The notes beneath the pieces are model-generated. The model saw only the letters and a program-made list of their open reading frames with translations. It was not told the DNA's origin and searched no databases. A DNA stretch of 43,963 nucleotides from Algoriphagus sp. AGSA1 (GTDB lineage Bacteria > Bacteroidota > Bacteroidia > Cytophagales > Cyclobacteriaceae), in the NCBI RefSeq assembly GCF_021390545.1, contig NZ_JAJUWR010000039.1:1-43963 (forward strand). Reading direction: 5' to 3'. Within the stretch, counting starts at the first letter, position 1; every line of letters starts with the position of its first letter. Made by a program: the position numbers and the translations under genes. This document shows, in pieces, positions 42,048 through 43,963 of the stretch.

Positions 42048-42219
42048 GTTCTTGTTCTTTTAAAGATTTAATTTGAAATTAAGGCAAGCCTAAGATTAAT
42101 TCAAATAAATTTTAATTGCAAAAGCAAATCGAAAATAACTGTTTTGTCTATTTTAAAAATGATCAATTTTTCCGGTTGCGATAAAAAAAATAGAAGTATT
42201 AAGATCGAAATAATCCAAA

Positions 42220-42243
42220 TTCGCTACTGATTTCGCTACTGAT
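42220..42243 (+). repeat. tandem 12-base repeat TTCGCTACTGAT
   Basis: Two perfect adjacent copies at 42220-42231 and 42232-42243, in non-coding sequence. May be the residue of a small insertion or an attachment site. Confidence 0.7.
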
Positions 42244-42252
42244 TCAAAATTA

Positions 42253-42291
42253 AAAACCCTAACCATCATTTTTAAGACATTTAGGGTTTTT
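42253..42291 (+). terminator. strong intrinsic terminator-like hairpin
   Basis: AAAACCCTAA (42253-42262) pairs with TTAGGGTTTT (42281-42290), loop 18, Ts follow. No gene on the plus strand leads into it, consistent with a deleted gene upstream. Confidence 0.65.
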
Positions 42292-42461
42292 ATATGTAGA
42301 GAAGAAGAGTATAAAACCTTAATCTGTAAGATTACTTCTACTTCAATAGCTCAATAACACATTCTAAATGAGTTATAGAACAACTTTCTATTCCTCAAGT
42401 GAACTACTTGGCGAAAAATTAACCTACTTTGAAGTTCGGACTGGAAATCCGCCGTTTCCAA

Positions 42462-42484
42462 TTTTGCCACAGCTTGTGGCAAAA
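42462..42484. repeat. perfect TTTTGCCACA hairpin, related to sequence at 31.43 kb
   Basis: TTTTGCCACA (42462-42471) pairs with TGTGGCAAAA (42475-42484), loop GCT. A region of about 50 bases (42457-42503) resembles 31417-31466, sharing TGTGGCAAAAA and CTGC-TTT-AATTT in the same order. Confidence 0.6.
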
Positions 42485-42497
42485 ATCGTTTCCTGCT

Positions 42498-42609
42498 TTA
42501 ATTTGTAGTCGCTTTCTCAAAATTAACTAAATCAAAGAGCTACCAACTCATTGACCTGAATTCAATCAGTTTCCGGCTCTCGAATACTTCTCTTTAGTTC
42601 ATCTGTTTT
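42498..42609 (-). pseudogene. degenerate C-terminus of a DNA methylase/type IIG-like protein
   Basis: The minus strand reads KTDELKRSIREPETD, stop, IQVNELVAL, a frame change, then DLVNFEKATTN and stop at 42498. This follows the end pattern of type IIG and related proteins (I-x2-LE-x-EINELVYxLYDLTEEE). Two lesions are needed. Low-confidence recollection-based call. Confidence 0.3.
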
Positions 42610-42731
42610 AGATTTCCGAAACTTTCAAATTTTAACTTCTCCCTAATTTAGTCAAAGGCTTATAAACTTGTAACTTATGGATTTGGAGATAAAAAATTGT
42701 CATTTTTGAATTAGAAAAAGAATATCGGCCA

Positions 42732-43747
42732 ATGGAAAACCAGATCGAAATATATCAAGGAAGTGACGGTCAGACTCAAATCGAGGTAAAATTTGAGCAG
42801 GAAACGGTTTGGCTATCTCAAGAACAAATTGCAGAGCTTTTTGGAAAGGGAAGAAGTACGATAACTGAGCATATCCGAAATGTTTTTAAGGAAGGGGAAT
42901 TAGAAGAGCCAGTGGTACGTCGGGAATTCCGACATACCACTCCGCATGGAGCTATAGTGGGGAAAACTCAGGAAAAAGTAATTAAGCACTACAATCTAGA
43001 TGTAATCATTTCGGTAGTTTATCGAGTCAAATCAAACCAGGGAACCCAATTCCGAATTTGGGCCACCAAGCGCTTGAAAGATTACCTCATCCAAGGCTAC
43101 ACCATCAATGAAAGTCGGCTGGCTCAGAAAGAACAAGAAGTCCAAACTTTAAAGGATGGGATCCGGATATTAAGTAGAGCAATTCAGCAAAAAGAGGAAG
43201 ATCAAAATCTGGATTGGCTCAACCACTTTGCCAAAGGCCTGGAGTTACTTGACGATTACGATCATGAAAATCTAGATAAAAAAGGCTTAAGCAAAAGAAA
43301 AGCAAACTATCCCGATTTAGCTCAATATCAGGAGGTAATTAAATCCATGAGGTCAGATTTTGAACCCGGTGTATTTGGTAAAGAGAAAGATGGAAGCTTT
43401 GAAAGTGCCATAGCACAAATTAGCAAAGGCTTTGGCGAATAGGACTTTTATCCCACCCTGGAAGAAAAAGCCTCAACCCTACTCTACCTGATCGTCAAGA
43501 ATCATGGATTTGTAGATGGTAACAAACGGATTGCGGCCGCATGCTTCCTTTTATTTTTGCAGCACAATGATCTTCTACATTCTAGTGATGGAATTCCAAT
43601 CATAAGTAATGACGCCCTTGCCAGCCTAACGCTCTTCATCGCATCAAGCAAGCCAGAAGGCCTGTCCCGACGAATGACGGGAAAATGGATACCGTGAAGA
43701 AATTGGTGATTAGTGTATTGAACAGAAACAGAGACGGTAGGCACTGA
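42732..43747 (+). pseudogene. RhuM-Fic/Doc fusion, broken by nonsense codon and small insertion
   Basis: The first 236 codons are open: RhuM domain (VWLSQEQIAELFGKGRSTITEHIRNVF, then HYNLDVIISVVYRVKSNQGTQFRIWA), coiled linker (LAQKEQEVQTLKDG) and the start of the Fic/Doc part (NYPDLAQYQEVIKSMRSDFEPGVFG). At 43440-43442 TAG replaces what is usually a Lys codon in GFGxKDFYPTLEEK. The same frame goes on with STLLYLIVKNHGFVDGNKRIAAACF, a Fic motif H-x-F-x-x-G-N-K-R, until a 23-base insertion at about 43659 shifts the frame. The restored frame ends at 43747. Fic/Doc domains modify proteins with phosphate or AMP; here the toxin part is lost. Confidence 0.85.
43659..43682 (+). repeat. 23-base palindromic insertion inside the RhuM-Fic gene
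   Basis: Between codons for KPE and (E)MDTVKKL about 23 extra bases occur. They contain TCCCG (43665-43669) and CGGGA (43678-43682) as an inverted pair. 23 bases are not a multiple of three, hence the frameshift. Confidence 0.6.
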
Positions 43748-43812
43748 ACCTGAAAACAGCGTTGTACCCATTTTGAATAGAAAAAAACCCAATCCAACCG
43801 TCTGGATAAACT

Positions 43813-43835
43813 TTGTGCACACACTGTGTGCACAA
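43813..43835. repeat. 23-base near-perfect palindrome TTGTGCACACA-C-TGTGTGCACAA
   Basis: Arms of eleven bases are exact around a single C. It is in non-coding sequence 66 bases after the broken RhuM-Fic gene. Could be an operator, a recombination site or a transposon end. Confidence 0.65.
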
Positions 43836-43870
43836 TCTTTCGTTTGGCTATTTACTAGATACTTAAAATA

Positions 43871-43904
43871 AAAAGGCCATAATTTGGATTTATGGCCTTT
43901 TTTT
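43871..43904 (+). terminator. terminator-like hairpin
   Basis: AAAAGGCCATAA (43871-43882) pairs with TTATGGCCTTTT (43890-43901), loop seven, more Ts follow. It suits termination in either direction. Confidence 0.75.
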
Positions 43905-43913
43905 GAGATTATT

Positions 43914-43937
43914 ATATCTAGTTAATAAACTAGATAT
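43914..43937 (+). promoter_or_regulatory. AT-rich inverted repeat ending in the start codon of the last gene
   Basis: ATATCTAGTT-AATA-AACTAGATAT (43914-43937), perfect 10-base arms. The ATG at 43936 overlaps its end. It may be an operator or, if the next gene is in a mobile element, part of its terminal sequence. Confidence 0.5.
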
Positions 43938-43963
43938 GGGATATCCAACCAAAGTACAACTCA
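43936..43963 (+). CDS. Start of a gene cut by the window end
   Basis: ATG at 43936 reads MGYPTKVQL up to the window end. Small proteins starting M-x-YPTKVQLI precede transposase genes in several Bacteroidota insertion sequences (recollection). Only nine residues are visible, so the identity is uncertain. Confidence 0.4.

Overview
The window looks like a chromosomal segment from a member of the Bacteroidota, most likely Cytophagales and probably near Cyclobacteriaceae/Algoriphagus. This is inferred from the gene families: DUF5686 and carboxypeptidase-regulatory-domain outer-membrane proteins, a TlpA-like lipoprotein, the FIC(I)GK-ending MnmE, TTTG/TAnnTTTG-type promoters and many lipoproteins with short lipoboxes. 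No rRNA or complete tRNA gene was seen.

Bases 1-350 hold two pieces of GIY-YIG nuclease genes around a tRNA 3'-half-like sequence. From 353 to 5.4 kb, on the minus strand, come a TlpA-like thioredoxin lipoprotein overlapping a CarboxypepD_reg-like protein, a truncated beta-propeller lipoprotein and a secreted DUF5060/DUF4038 glycoside hydrolase. From 5.6 to 8.9 kb is the classic thrS-infC-rpmI-rplT translation operon with a promoter and a terminator. The gap at 8.9-9.6 kb is a small graveyard holding hairpins, an antitoxin remnant and an outer-membrane-protein C-terminus. From 9.6 to 23 kb are housekeeping and envelope genes: a DUF5686 protein, lhgO, an FMN glutamate-synthase-like protein, a YheT-like hydrolase, an Hpt-like protein, an HI0933-like flavoprotein, a HerA/DUF853-like ATPase, a DUF4332 protein, a secreted DnaJ-zinc-finger-like protein, a TPR lipoprotein and dapD.

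At 23-31 kb transcription turns to the plus strand: a glycosyltransferase, then an intergenic region with a cluster of DnaA-box-like 9-mers (candidate replication origin), then a manganese/zinc uptake operon. That operon has a DtxR/MntR-type regulator, a binding protein, an ATPase and two permeases, one fused to a complete DtxR-like domain. An exported thioredoxin and mnmE follow, overlapping or closely spaced. Genes left of about 24 kb are mostly on the minus strand and genes right of it on the plus strand, as expected for leading-strand genes around an origin.

From 31 kb to the end the DNA is accessory, AT-rich and decaying. It holds an orphan antitoxin-like gene, a regulator fragment, a type IIG restriction enzyme reduced to its fused N- and C-termini, and a four-gene candidate defence operon (zinc-ribbon membrane protein, HNH-like protein, GmrSD-type DUF262/DUF1524/DUF4268 protein, uracil-DNA-glycosylase-like protein). 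These are followed by a frameshifted gene cut by a complete IS21-family element (istA/istB), a secreted alpha/beta hydrolase, a DUF3784 membrane protein and a broken RhuM-Fic gene. The last bases begin another gene. The 32.3-36.9 kb operon, the candidate origin, the permease-repressor fusion and the collapsed type IIG gene are the most interesting points.
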